Source of the DNA: Datisca glomerata
Taxonomy: Eukaryota > Streptophyta > Magnoliopsida > Cucurbitales > Datiscaceae
Assembly: GCA_003255025.1 (NCBI GenBank)
Contig: QANY01013389.1
Span: forward strand, 205,106 to 269,105
Reading direction: 5' to 3'
Length of the DNA: 64,000 bases
In this document: positions 22,151 to 34,070 of the stretch, in pieces
How positions within the stretch are numbered: position 1 is the stretch's first letter
Layout: every line of letters starts with the position of its first letter
Made by a program: the position numbers and the translations under genes
Notes under the pieces: generated by a model
Seen by the model: only the letters and a program-made list of their open reading frames with translations
Database searches by the model: none
What the model was told of the DNA's origin: nothing

Positions 22151-22176
22151 AAAAACTCAAGAACTCCCTTCCCAAA

Positions 22177-22329
22177 ATGCTCAAAATTAAATCAAACGCT
22201 TTCGATAACGGATACAGAAGCGGAAACAAAATCATGAGTAAAAACGGGTATGACAAGGAATTGGAACCAGAAGCGAAGAATGATAAATTTATTTATTACA
22301 TGTTCGATCGGTTTATTTATTTTGCATGA
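22177..22329 (+). pseudogene. Gag-start remnant in LARD
   Basis: An ATG at 22177 opens a frame MLKIKSNAFDNGYRSGNK that resembles the Tat gag start (MPRIRSNTALNGDNRP) in position and pattern. Similarity fades after about 35 codons and the frame ends at 22329. It may survive as part of a packaging signal rather than as a protein. The related Tat-A start is present five times. Confidence 0.5.
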
Positions 22330-22379
22330 GTATTATTAAAAAAATTATTAACACTTTCTTTGAAGTAAATCTGAAAAAT

Positions 22380-23275
22380 TGAACAACCACCGTGAGGGGC
22401 CAGCGAAACCCACAGACTGCTGGATGAAGAAAGCTCCGCCTACAGGCCAAGAGCAACAAAAAAATTCGAAACATCCGCCAAAGGAGAATGTTTTGGATCG
22501 GCGGAATCCACCATTGCAGAAGCCGGTGAGCCACGAACAGCCTTGAATCACGTCGGTAACAACCAGCTCAAGGCGTCTTTCAGGTTGTCGGCGTCCTTCA
22601 CCGCCGAACCACTCACCCCCGACGTTGTTAGACCTTTTTCAGACCGCGAATAATCTCCTCCATTGTCGAACAAAGAATCTCATATCTACATCAAGTGAAA
22701 CGTTTTTAGACTCCAAGATATCCATAGAAGGCTTTGAAAAATATTTTCGGTGACTCAGAGCTTTTTTCAGGCAGCAAACAGTTGTCGGAGGAGGTCGCAC
22801 GCGCCACCGACGGATGCTGTCATCATCTCTACCTGTTTTTCAATCACCGGGTTGACCTACCCCGTCCATAACCCGTTGATCAATAGCCCACGCCCAAGGG
22901 AGGGCTCACTTCAGGAGCCCAATGGAAAGCTCTCTTAGCCTGTAGAATAAGGAGCACAGTTCGACCCGCGCTTCAACCCGCGAATCAACCCGTACTCAAT
23001 TTTGACCCACGCATGACCCAGCGTACAGGTCCCTTGTGGACGGTCCTCTACACCTTATGGAGCCCAACCACGCGGCCCTTCTTCCCAAGCAGATCTGCGT
23101 GGCAATCCAAGACCTGCGACCCGCGCTCCAAGCTCGACCCGCATGTCCTAGGCTCTTATGCCCAGGCCTCCAATAAGCCCAACGTCTTGTCTAGCTCCTC
23201 ATAGGCCCAACGCATGCTCCCCTCCATTAAATGACCCATCTCAACTCCTCCGAGTCAATTTTTCCAGGTTCCGAA
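22380..23275. other. GC-richer segment inside LARD, unidentified
   Basis: Composition rises well above the surrounding AT-rich DNA, with many CCCGCG- and GCCCA-type words. Short frames exist on both strands (for example 22750-22938 and 23013-23204 on +), but none is longer than about 70 codons or recognisable. It could be captured host sequence or decayed gag. I cannot tell which. Confidence 0.4.
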
Positions 23276-24380
23276 TAAACAAAAATGGTGGAGCAAATAA
23301 GCAATAAATATAACATTTAAGGGAAGGTTTATTTACATTATTATGCAATTAGTTTGCAAAATTCTCATTAATTAAATTACGCTGAATGATGTGCTTTTAT
23401 TGTCAGGAGAATAATGTAATTATTTACATCAGCATTATTTAATATCTCGGATAATAACGAGTTTCAATATTCAGATCCAGATATCATAGCTCAAATATGC
23501 ATATTTTCTCAAAATCAAGAGTCACATTAATGATCTCCATTAAAATTGTGAGATTTGATCCATGAGCTTTCACAAAAAAATTCCAGAAAATGAATTAATT
23601 CAACATCATTCAAAATTCAACTACGGCGATGCTACCGCTTTCAAACACACGAGTCATCTTATGCAGGACATCAAATTGCAAGCTAAGTATTTATTTTTAA
23701 ATTATTGCTTTGCCTCTAAATACATATATTATCCGTTAAAAAATTGAATGATTGTATGAGCATATCGTACAATGTCTTGAGAAAAATATTTATACAATAG
23801 TTCGAGTATATTACATTAGTAAAATTAATTCTTAGCTAATTGTGTAGGGCATAATTAATTTCTTCGTGTTAAATTTTATCATACTTGGATGTAATTATAG
23901 AAATTACATTTATCCTGTTTAGGTCATTTATTTTGATAAAATTCATAGTTTGACCCTATTATGGATAACATGAAATGTTATAAACGGTATTCAAACTAAT
24001 TTGATGCACGTATTGCACGATGAATGAATTTTTTTGAATTTAAGTTTTTCTAAAGCCATAAAAAATCACTTAACGGTTAATGAATGAAAGCATGAACTTT
24101 AATATATGTATTTTTTTTTTGGAGACTAGCTATATCCTATTCTATATGTAAAAGTGTAAGAAAATAAAAGATTAACAAACGACGAAAATGGAGACGTCCT
24201 AACTACATGAATGGAGACGTCCGACTACAGGAACGAAGGCGTCATGTCATACATAAATGAAAAAGGCATGGCGACGGGAATGAGAAACCTTGTGTGGCAA
24301 TGAGAATGGAAAACGTTGTGGCTACGGCAACGACATGACAATGAAATTAGAAGTGAAAAACGATTCAGTTTTTAAGCTGA
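23276..24380. other. LARD interior, AT-rich, no gene
   Basis: No coding frame. A short region at 24180-24250 repeats a GGAGACGTCC word two to three times. Confidence 0.45.
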
Positions 24381-24389
24381 AGTGAACGG

Positions 24390-25225
24390 AAGAGAACTTT
24401 ATGGAAAATCATATGCTGTTTGAAAGATACAAAAATTAGCTTCTTGATGAATTTTGTGAAACTCAATTTGGAGTTTTGGGGTAAAAGTTATGGCAATTTT
24501 CATACAAGCTGTTCGGAAAGAAGATAATACAAAACTATTAAATTCAGAAATAAACTGTATTTACTAGGGCCAACTACATGACGAATCTTATATCAACGGA
24601 AAGATACGGAAATCAACTTATGAAGAATTTTACAAAAATCAATTTGAAACTGCCGATCAAAAGTTATGGCAGCTTACGTTGGTGCTATTCAGGAAAGTAA
24701 ATATATGAACACTTCTCAAATTTATTTTTTAAACTGTATCAATTTTGATACTATTACATAGCTAATAATATATTATTATAAAACTATAGATATCTACTTC
24801 TTAAAGAATTTTGCAGAACGGATTCGGAGCTCCCGAACAAAAGTTATAATAATTTTCATGAATGTTTCTCAAGAAAATAGATTATGCAGAACAAACAGAC
24901 TTAGAAATTATACTGTATCAATTGGGAGCTGGCCACATGGATAATCATATAATATTATAAAGATATGAGAGTCTACTCCTTGAGAAACTTTACGGAACTA
25001 ATTTTGGACTCACAACAAAAAGTTATGATGATTTTTATAAAGACTGTTCGAGAAGCAGAATATGCAGAACCTTAAATTCAGAAATTGAACTGTATCGACT
25101 GGGAGTCAATTACATGATGAATTATATATCATGGGAAGCATATGAAAATCAAATTCTTGAAGAATTTCATGGAAAATTTGAAACTTTCGATCAAAACTTA
25201 TGGCATGATAACGTGCAGATTACTT
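24390..25225 (+). repeat. ~178 bp tandem array in LARD
   Basis: Five diverged units with starts near 24430, 24609, 24786, 24968 and 25145. Each unit has the order: GAAGAATTTTACAGAA-like, CGATCAAAAGTTATGG-like, GCTGTTCGGAAAG-like, TTCAGAAATTGAACTGTATC-like, TACATGATGAATCATAT-like. The unit is near nucleosome size. Confidence 0.85.
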
Positions 25226-25261
25226 ACAATGACAGATACTTGGCGTCGACTTTCTCTCTTT

Positions 25262-25690
25262 TTCAATAACAATGGAACTAAGGGCATAAATCCTTAGGAG
25301 GGATAATTCATAAGTCCTACTCTGAGAATGAACTAAGGACGTAAATTTTTGGGAGGGGCAATTCATAAGTTCTACTCTCAGAAGGAACTAAAGGCTTAAC
25401 TCCTTGGGAGGGGTAATTCATAAGTCCTACTCTCAGAATGAACTAAGGGCATAAGTCATTGGGGAGGGTAATTCATAAGTCCTACTCTCAGAAGGAACTA
25501 AGGGCGTAAGTCATTGGGAGGGGCAATTCGTAAGTCATACTCTCAGAAGGAACTAAGAGCGTAAGTCCTTGGGTGGGGCAATTCGTAAGTCCTTGGGAAG
25601 GGCAATTCCTAAGTCCTACTCTCAGAAGGAACTAAGGGCGTAAGTATTTTGGAGGGGAAATTCATAAGTCCTACTCTTAGAATGTAAACG
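25262..25690 (+). repeat. ~62 bp minisatellite in LARD (homologous to Tat-A array)
   Basis: About seven units of GGAACTAAGGGCGTAAGTC, CTTGGGAGGGGCAATTC and ATAAGTCCTACTCTCAGAA. The same unit as 13347-13679. Confidence 0.9.
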
Positions 25691-26130
25691 GGACCATGGT
25701 TTTTTATTTAAACCTAAGTCCTTGAAAATGGATAATTCGTAAGTCCCTTCTCTCATAATAAAAATGGGGTCATGATTCTTTATTTTTACCTAAGTCATCA
25801 TCTTAAAAGAAAATGACAATTCATAAATCCTACTCTCAGAATAAGACGGGACCATGGTTCTTTATTTGAACCTAAGTCATTAGGAATGGACAGTTCGTGA
25901 GACATTCTCCCAGAATGCGAAAAATACAAATGGGGCAATGGTTCTTTATTTGAACCTAAGTTCTTGAAAACGGGTAATTCATAAGTCCCTTCTCTCATAA
26001 TAAAAATAGGGTTATGGTTCTTTATTTGAACCTAAGTCATCCTCTCAAAAGAAAATGATAGTTCGTAATTCCTTCTCTCAGAATGAAGACAGGGCCATGG
26101 TTTTTTATTTGAACCTAAGTTCTAGGAAAT
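25690..26130 (+). repeat. Degenerate repeats in LARD
   Basis: The phrases GGTTCTTTATTTGAACCTAA and AGTCCCTTCTCTCATAATAA recur about every 90-110 bases, four to five times. They look like a longer-period derivative of the preceding array. Confidence 0.75.
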
Positions 26131-26260
26131 GGGAGAAACTCTCTAAGGAGCTCATAGTAAAGGAAACGGGAGAAACTCCCCAAGGAACCCGCAACAAAGG
26201 AAACGGGAAAAACTCTCCAAGGAGCTCATAGCAAGGGAAACGAGAGAAACTCTACCAATA
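26130..26260 (+). repeat. ~36 bp minisatellite in LARD
   Basis: Three to four copies of GGAAACGGGAGAAACTC, CCCAAGGAGCTCATAGCAAA. Confidence 0.85.
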
Positions 26261-26479
26261 AATGCAGAACATCAAACTCAAATTCGTGTGATGCAATTAT
26301 GAAATAGTACACTTGCTCCTTACTCATTTTAATAAATTATTACATTATTCTTGTACAACATTCTTGTCACAGATCTCACCGTACGAGAGAAGGAAAAGAA
26401 AAGAACAAAAAGACATAACAGAAAATGAAAGGATGACACCTTAAAACAAATAGATATTTTTCCAGAAGGTACTAGAAAC

Positions 26480-26695
26480 CATACCAACTCTGAAACGACG
26501 CTTGGAAAATTTTCTCTAAGGGGGAAGATGAAGGGTTGCTCTGAAACAGCGCATGTAAGGTATTCTATGAACGGGAAGATGAAAGAATTCTACAGAATAG
26601 CGCATATAAAGCATTCTCTGAGCGAGAAGATGAAATGTTATTCCAGAATAATGCATGTAAGGTATTCTCTGAATGGGAAGATGAAGCGATAAAAG
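26480..26695 (+). repeat. ~57 bp minisatellite in LARD
   Basis: Four copies with GGGAAGATGAA, CTGAAACAGCGCATGTAAGG and TATTCTCTGAACGG. The minus-strand frames here are repeat translations, not genes. Confidence 0.85.
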
Positions 26696-26808
26696 AATAC
26701 GAAAAAGATAGCCATAAATGACGCCCAAAAAGGCGGAGAGTAATTATATGTGATAATGACAGAAAAAAATAAATATTACACTTCAATGAATAAAATTCCG
26801 TTGAGTGT

Positions 26809-26820
26809 AATGGGGGCCAA
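26809..26820 (+). promoter_or_regulatory. LARD polypurine tract
   Basis: AATGGGGGCCAA directly before the right LTR, in the position of the plus-strand primer. Confidence 0.7.
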
Positions 26821-27359
26821 TGTACAGATAAAATTTCACATGACGCGTGGCAAGATCTAGATCGAAGACTCTATTGAAGAGAAGATAGAGTGAGAACTGT
26901 AGGATCAACTAGACGGTTATGAAGAACAAACCAATCAGATGAAAATACATGGATTTTCGACTTGGCAATCCAAAGAGAAGGCAATCAAGACCATTGGATT
27001 GATTAAACGATCAAGATTTACTTGTTGTTATTGTTGATAAGCTAGATCTCAGAGAATATTCTGTTGATCCTATTTTCAGATAGAATTAGATAAACTGTAT
27101 CAGATTCTGTATAACTGATTGAAGGAATATAAATAAAGGTAAGACGTAACTCTAACACTTCAACACAACAACACTCAACACCCATAATGAAATACTATCA
27201 AAGTCTCCCCGTGATTTTTCTTCCCTTTAAGGGTTTTCCATTTAAATCATGATGTTTTTATTCTCTAATTATCTCTCTTAATTATTCTCTATGTTTTCAT
27301 ATTATGATATAGTGAATTCACGATCAATTCTAAAAAATCGTGATTTTTTTTCCTTTACT
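26821..27359 (+). repeat. LARD right LTR
   Basis: Aligns with the left LTR from TGTACAGATAAAATTTCACA to CCTTTACT. It is followed by GGTAG, the right target duplication. Confidence 0.9.
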
Positions 27360-27364
27360 GGTAG

Positions 27365-29160
27365 CTCAGTAAATATTGAGGCCATAGGCAAAATTTTCAA
27401 TTTTTAACTTATTGTTAAAAGCAAAATTTTAGATCAAATATTTGTTTATTAAATTTTAGTTAGTAAATCTTTATCGCATAGTAGCTTTGTTCATTTATGA
27501 AATTTTATTTTGAGATGATTATTTGTGAATAAAAAGAAGTCAATTTAAATATTGATAAAATTATTTCTGAACTTATATTAATTAAAATTTATGTTTAGTT
27601 ATGTAAGATTTCAATTATTTAGAAGTTCTTTCGATAAAAATCACCTTTTAGAAAATGTCAAATTTCGAATATTTTTTTTATTATCATTATCCAATGATTT
27701 TAATATTGTTAATTTATAAGNCAAAGGAAAAAAACCGTCGCCTATTTTTGAATGAGCTTTCCAAGAGTTATATCTATAACAAACATCAAGCTTGAAGAAA
27801 CATTTTTAGACGATAATGTTTTATTGATATTTTAAATAATCTTTATTACACGCCAATTACTTGGTAGGTCTCACATGTTTTCATATCAAAATTAATTAAG
27901 ATTCATCTTCATTAAAATGTAAAGCATTTGTTTCTTTCATATTATTTTTACATCATTATAAGAAGTATTCATTATTTATTACATGTACACAAAATAATAA
28001 AAATTTATCTCTAATTCTCTTCTAGTTCCCCTTTCCTGTAAAGACTCTACAATTTCACTCATTGCATTTTATGTTTTTATTGATTCTACCTTACTTTTGA
28101 ATTGCACTTAGTTAAATTGTAATATATTTTTGATTCCAATGAGCTATATTTTATCATTTGAGAAAGTCTATATTCATCACTAACCACTAATTTAATTCAC
28201 TAGGCTAGATTTCACCGATTAAGAAAGTTTAGGTTCATAATTAAATTCCTACTCAAAGAATATAAATAATACTTTTTTCTTAAATTATTTAATTAAATAA
28301 TTTGAAATATTAAATAGTTATTTATGTCTAAAACTTATAAGCGATTTATATAAGGACATGCAATGCACCTGATAAAAGATTAGTTATAAAAAATCTAAAA
28401 ATAAAAAGTTAAACGAATTAAAAAATGTGGGCCATTTTTCTAAATTGGTGTTGATTCCAATTAAAATATAGTGATTTTATGCAAATAACAATATTATAGT
28501 GTGTGATTAGATTTTTATCGAGTTTTTAAAAATATTAAATTTTTGTCAAATATAATTTTTAGCCCCCGTTTTTATAATATGAATACCATAAATGCCTTTT
28601 ACATTTATTTTAGAAATTATCATTTAAATATCATGTTATCTCTCTATCAATTATTCTCCATTAATATTTCTCTCAAACTTAACGTAAATATAAATAAATA
28701 TAAAATAATAAATATTTACATATATATTTCAATCAACAACGTTTCCTCTATTTCTCTAATCTATATTTTTCTCTCCAAAACCTCCCTCAAATCAAATCAA
28801 AACTTCATTTCTCACCATAAAGTAATAAATAAATTTTAAATTTTTTAATCAAATCAATTAATTACTTTATCAATCACGTTCTCTCTCATCATAAAACAAA
28901 AATAACTAAATATTTTATTTTTATTTTTATTGAATCAAAACCTATGTTATTATTTAGCAATATTTTCTCTCCTTCAAATAATTGTCTCTCTGAATAATAT
29001 AAATACACACACTCTCTCTCTTTAACGCCTGGAAGGAGTAGCACTCTCTCTTTTTCAATTAATGTATAATTCTCTCTCTCTTTCAACCCAAAAGTCCTCA
29101 AAGAAGATGAAAGGTTGCCGTCGATTTTTACTATAAATCAAGAGTTTACAATTTTTCTCA
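27365..29160. other. Very AT-rich intergenic DNA
   Basis: No gene recognised. The 98-codon frame at 28543-28839(+) is Asn/Ile/Tyr-rich low-complexity translation. CT-rich microsatellite-like runs occur at 28988-29085. One undetermined base at 27721. Confidence 0.5.
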
Positions 29161-29281
29161 TTTAATTAATAATTACTTTATCAATCAGCTCATCAATCAC
29201 TCTCTCCTTCAATAAATAATGTAATACTATTATATAATTATTGTAATTGAAGAAGAGTGATTGATAAGATAATTAATTACA
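29161..29281. repeat. Inverted repeat (MITE-like hairpin)
   Basis: Left arm about 29161-29213 (ending ATCACTCTCTCCTTCAAT) pairs with 29246-29281 (ATTGAAGAAGAGTGATTGAT...). A third copy of the arm word is at about 29310-29340. Terminal motifs and target duplications are not clear. Confidence 0.55.
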
Positions 29282-29399
29282 TGGTTAATATATATTAACA
29301 GTAGAAATAATTACATTATCAATCACTCTCTCCTTCAATTAATAAGAAAAATAATTTGGTAAATATGTAATACTAGTAATTAATTACTATGTAATTAAT

Positions 29400-29575
29400 T
29401 ACTTTTGAATTGATTTTTATAATTACTATGTAATTAATTATTTTTATTGTCTGTTAATATATATTTTCTATATAATTAATTACATTAATTAAACAATTAT
29501 TTTTATTGACTGTTAATATATTTTCTATGTAATTAATTAACTTAACTAAATAATTATTTTTATTGTCTGTTAATC
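29400..29575. repeat. ~58 bp AT-rich tandem repeat
   Basis: ATTATTTTTATTG-CTGTTAAT recurs at 29437, 29497 and 29552, with TATGTAATTAATTA words between. Confidence 0.75.
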
Positions 29576-30320
29576 TCTCCATATATAATATTTCTGCATA
29601 TCCTAAAAGTGTTTCTTTTCTTAATTTTTAGTCACTCATTTTACAGACCCAGATTTTAACAAAATTTCAACAAAAAAACCACCTATAACCTAAACTTTAA
29701 AAATAATCTGACAACTTTAATTTATTTAGTGATGTATGAAGTTACCATAAATATAGGGTATTGAAATTACTTTAAAATATTAATTAAACTTTGTTAAAAA
29801 TAATAATAAAAGAAGTTGAAAAGGAAAACATATTCTACTTACACCCAACGTTTCCCTTAAATTAGGAGATATATACAGATTTAAATTAAAAAAACAAATC
29901 ATAGAAAAAAACAAATAAAAATTTATCACAAAAACGAGTCTAAGAAAAAATGATTTTAATCAAAATAGTAACAGAAATCTAATTACTTAAAAAGTTTGAC
30001 AAAAATTTAATGAGAGTTATAATAATTACTAAAAGTAAAAGGTAAAAAGTTCAAAAGACAAAAGACTCAATTAAGCAAATAGACCACTAGATAAAAATTA
30101 AGAAAAAATGATCCAAAAAGTTATAATTTGCACAAATAATCGAATTTCATAATAGTTCATCTTTAAAATCTAAAAAATATTATAAATACATGAGATTGCC
30201 CTCACAAATAAAGGATGGAAATCACATTATTTGCGTAACAACCCCAGCGTAAAATGTTACGTAGTTTGTAGATATATACTCTATGGTATATAATAATATA
30301 TTTTGTTTTGCATATTTACT
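29576..30320. other. AT-rich intergenic DNA
   Basis: Nothing recognised. Confidence 0.45.
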
Positions 30321-30321
30321 G

Positions 30322-30430
30322 TAGTATATTTTAATATACTATCAGTATAACATAGTATATATAGTATATTTTTATATATTATTAGTATATCGTAGTATAT
30401 ATATAATATATTTTTATATATCATTCGATA
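30322..30430. repeat. ~40 bp TA-rich minisatellite
   Basis: Three units built on TAGTATATTTTTATATATTA and GTATAACATAGTATATA, starting near 30323, 30363 and 30403. Confidence 0.8.
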
Positions 30431-32470
30431 TCATACCCATTTCCACATCCAAGCGCGACCCCTCCTTCTTCTCCATCCCTCTCGCTCGAAAACCAGAAAT
30501 AGAGGGAGGAAGATAATTGTTACATAAAAAAGGAAGGAAGATTAATATACTTGATTTCAATTGTTGATCAATTCCGTATAAATTTCTACAGAGGATGAAG
30601 ATAAATTCATAAAGTTTGCCCAAAAAAGTCAAAATCAAATCCGAATAAACTATTCGAATTTATCAAGAATATAACCAAACTCAATCCAGATAATATCCTC
30701 TATTGTAATTTCAGAATTTTCAAAACAAAACGAATGGAGATAAAAGATGAATACTTAAAAATCAATAAAGCTCTAAAACTCTATTACAGAAACAAGAGGA
30801 ATGAAGAATAATGTACTTATGGATAATTGTTGAGCAATCCTGCATAAAACTGCTACAAAAAAATGTTGATAGATTCGACAAATTCACCAAATACACAATT
30901 GCGAAATCTAAAAAACCTGCCAATAATAATAACAAAAATTTGTTATACAATCAATGGAGCAAAAAATTTGTTATACAATCGCATCTTGGAAAGGCAGGAA
31001 CGAAGAGCTGTGAGAGGAGAAAGGAAGACGAAAAAGAAAAAAACCTAAAAGACAAAATCAGTTATAACAAGGACGTATGAGCATTATGTTGCGAACGATG
31101 TAGCGTTGGAGTTTTTAGAGCGAATGGATTGTCGCACGCGCAGTCCACTTTCTGGAGACCATAACTTTTTACTCGGGTCGACTCACAGGGACCGTAAGAT
31201 ATCAAATCGAAGCTCGTTCAGAGAAATACGTGTGTGATAGAATTTACTTGTTACAACCCGACTTCAGACCCAAAAAAGGTCAGCCCAGAAGCTGTTTTCG
31301 TAAGTTTTAGACATTTTCGTAATTTTACCTTTCTTTTATGTTTAGAATTTTCTGAGACAGTTTAAATATATTTTGTTTAGGTTTTATACCGCAGCTTATG
31401 ATTTTGTTGGAGGCGTTTTCTCTCTATAATTGCAATTTTCGGTATTTCATGATTTATCGAAATTGAAGCCTAAATTCTGGTAATCTCATAATTCAATAGA
31501 TTTTAAAAGATCGAATTACTAGTAATCGTGCACGATTCAACAGTTTTACTATCACCCAACTCATTATCTATAATAACATGATCATGTAAGCACACTATGA
31601 CGAATATTGTTTCAGCTCATGATTAGCTCAGTTCAACCATTGGCGGAGCCAATTGAGGAGCCGGGGCACGTGTCACCCTAGAATTTTTTTTCATTTTTCA
31701 TTAATTCTATTAAATAGTTTTTATTTTGACATAAGAATTGTAAATGACCCCATTTTTTCCCAAAATTTTTTATATATATTATATAAAACTTTTACTTCGA
31801 CTTTTATATTTTACAGTATATTGAATTTCTAACCCAAATTTATAAAATGTGTTTATAAATAGAATTACATTTATGTTCTGTATTCTAGATATGAGTAAAA
31901 TCTCTTATTTTAAGGTTTTTTTTTCTTTTAAATTGATTTGTATATCTAATAGTGATTTCTATATCCGAGTATCCGACTGTGAATAATACCTTTTGTTCTA
32001 AAAATATGTGAAATGTCTTTAAACTTTTCTTTTGTTAAATTGTATGCTGAATATTTCTATATCATAATATGAAATTTTTTTATTATTTTAATAATTAAAT
32101 TAGTGAATCGTAATTTTTTAGAATCCTTAATGCACAGCAAATAATGATATAATATTTTTTTATCATTTATAAAGTTATTTCATCCCATTTCGAAAGAAAA
32201 TTCAAATAACAGTAGTTGAAAGTACATAAAAATTAAAGAAAAAGATAATATTTAACCAACTCTTACACTAAACTTCATGTGACGGTAAAAGATGTTTAAC
32301 AACAAATGATTGTAAAATTCTCCATTTTTTAATTTTCACGCTTATAATAAAATACTAAAAATTGAGGTTAGTAATTATTAAATAATGTTTCACGTTATTA
32401 ATTAAAAGAAATTAATACTAAATCTAGCTGAGTAATTCTAGGGTTTTTGAGTCTAACAAATTTTGTTTTT
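30431..32470. other. Intergenic DNA, no gene identified
   Basis: The 89-codon frame at 30811-31080 is Lys/Asn-rich and unlike a known protein. Two diverged copies of a ~110 base segment occur at about 30535-30650 and 30800-30910 (both hold AATTGTTGA-CAAT and a GATAAATTC-like word). A GC-richer patch at 31090-31310 and the rest show nothing recognisable. Confidence 0.4.
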
Positions 32471-32479
32471 TATTTTTTT

Positions 32480-34050
32480 CTTTACAGAAAATGCTTCTTT
32501 TGAAAAAATTGCATATGCTTATTTTCAAAAGATCAATTCTGCCACTAACCTCTTTTTGGAAAGGCATAAATCACTTAAGTCAATATCGTCTTTTCAGAAG
32601 ACGTTTCATTGTAAGTTTAAATCGTTTTTGAAAAGATAATTTTAACTTAGTAGCGCACCTTCACCGTGGAAAAACGATTTCACTTAAAACTTAACTCCTC
32701 TTTTCAAAAGAGGATTTTCATACAATTTTAAAACTGTAACAATTGAAAATCAAATCCTCATATCATCCTGTAAACGTGTAAGAACATTTATCCATAAACA
32801 CACAACAACATAACAGTTTACAAAAAAATTTACATATCCAAAATCATAAAATAATACGTAATTTACATTTTTAACGAATCTTAAAACATAAAATACTAAA
32901 ATATTATTAAAAGAACATTAAAAATATATTATTTATACGAGTCTTCTAATGTCTGTTACATACTAAAATAAGTATCAAAGAATAACAATCATGTTCTACA
33001 TGGTGGCCGACTTTTAATTCCCCCAGGACGTATTTTGTACGTTTGTAACTGTGTTACTTGTCATGGAGCTTCTTCATTAGCATCTTCTTAATCATTTACA
33101 TCTTCGTTTGCCACAATAGGTGTGTCTCTACCAATAAGCGTGTCTTCTAAGTTTCGGGTACATATTCTACCTCCTCTTACTAGAGCTACAACTCGTCCCT
33201 AATGTCGTTCAAGTTGTTGAAATGATTCAGAACTGAAACCAACTTGAGTCACAGACTCATCTTTAAATATATAAAAGACTAGTGGTGAGTATGGTTATTG
33301 TTGGAGACACGTAATCATCATCTAACCTCTGAGAACTGTGCTGACTTCTTTGAGATGAGGTATGCATTGGATATCTTCTAGATAACAGAACTTAGTAAGC
33401 CTCATTTGTTTGTCTTATTTACTGTGTTGTTGTCCTATAGACATTACGTATCTAAGAATTATCCAAGATGACTCATCATCTTCTACTATCAAGTTATTGA
33501 TACTGTCCAAGTTTTCCGTCTACATGGATAAAATAATTTACAATAAGTTTTTTTTAAATAAACCCATTAGTTGTATAAATGTTTGAAAAAAATACTATTA
33601 AGTCGTATAAGGCTCTCTGATGAGTTATGTTTTATCGTGTGATTATCTGATACCATTACATGTGTGAGTAGTCAGATCCATCTACATCCACTTCACCCAG
33701 CCATATGTGCGCTCTGAACTCGACTCATCTCTGAATGTATGCATGATGTTGAACTCCTTAATCTCCCCCTCAAGTCAATGTCGTGCAGCATCATTTGGTA
33801 TGACAATGCTCTGGACATGTTGAATGACCCATCACCAAGGGTAATGGAAAACTAAATGATCTCCACTTTTAGATGATGTCGATCAATTGACAAAGGCATC
33901 ACATGAGGCATGATTGAGCTCGTTAAATTTCATTTTATTTTGAACAACAACCCCTTGATTGGAGGACGATCATAACAAACAAAGTTTGGACCGTTTATGA
34001 TATCACCATTGATGTAAGATAAAACTACCATATATATTCTCCCCATATTT
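32480..34050 (-). pseudogene. Possible MULE-like transposase N-terminus and flank
   Basis: On the minus strand an ATG at 34047 opens MGRIYMVVLSYINGDIINGP followed by NFVCYDRPPIKGLLFKIK, then a stop at 33931. After a one-base shift the translation continues with FNELNHASCDAFVN and later EFNIMHTFRDESSSERTYGW. This reads like the N-terminal region of plant Mutator-like transposases, as far as I recall it. No DDE core or SWIM zinc finger was found in the remaining sequence down to 32480, which holds CTTTTGAAAAGA-type palindromes. The element would be truncated and interrupted by Tat-B, whose LTR starts 24 bases upstream of the ATG. Confidence 0.35.
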
Positions 34051-34070
34051 CAACCTACTAACCTGTAAAG

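Larger units (their letters stand above)
21598..27359 (+). mobile_element. Non-autonomous LTR element (LARD) related to Tat-A
   Basis: LTRs at 21598-22124 and 26821-27359 flank 4.7 kb without gag-pol. The flanks are GATAG (21593-21597) and GGTAG (27360-27364), a five-base target duplication with one change. The LTR start TGTACAGRTAAA, the primer-site motif, the leader start (CTGAGAAAAAACTCAAG) and the ~62 bp minisatellite are shared with Tat-A. Instead of genes the interior carries a GC-richer stretch and five different tandem arrays. It can only have moved with proteins supplied by a related element. Confidence 0.88.

Noticed and set aside
22313..22551. Two overlapping minus-strand frames in the GC-richer LARD segment
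   Set aside because: They overlap each other in different frames and show no family motif.
28543..28839. 98-codon Asn/Ile/Tyr-rich frame
   Set aside because: Expected by chance in DNA of this composition.
30811..31080. 89-codon Lys/Asn-rich frame
   Set aside because: Low-complexity composition, no homology recognised, surrounded by AT-rich repeats.
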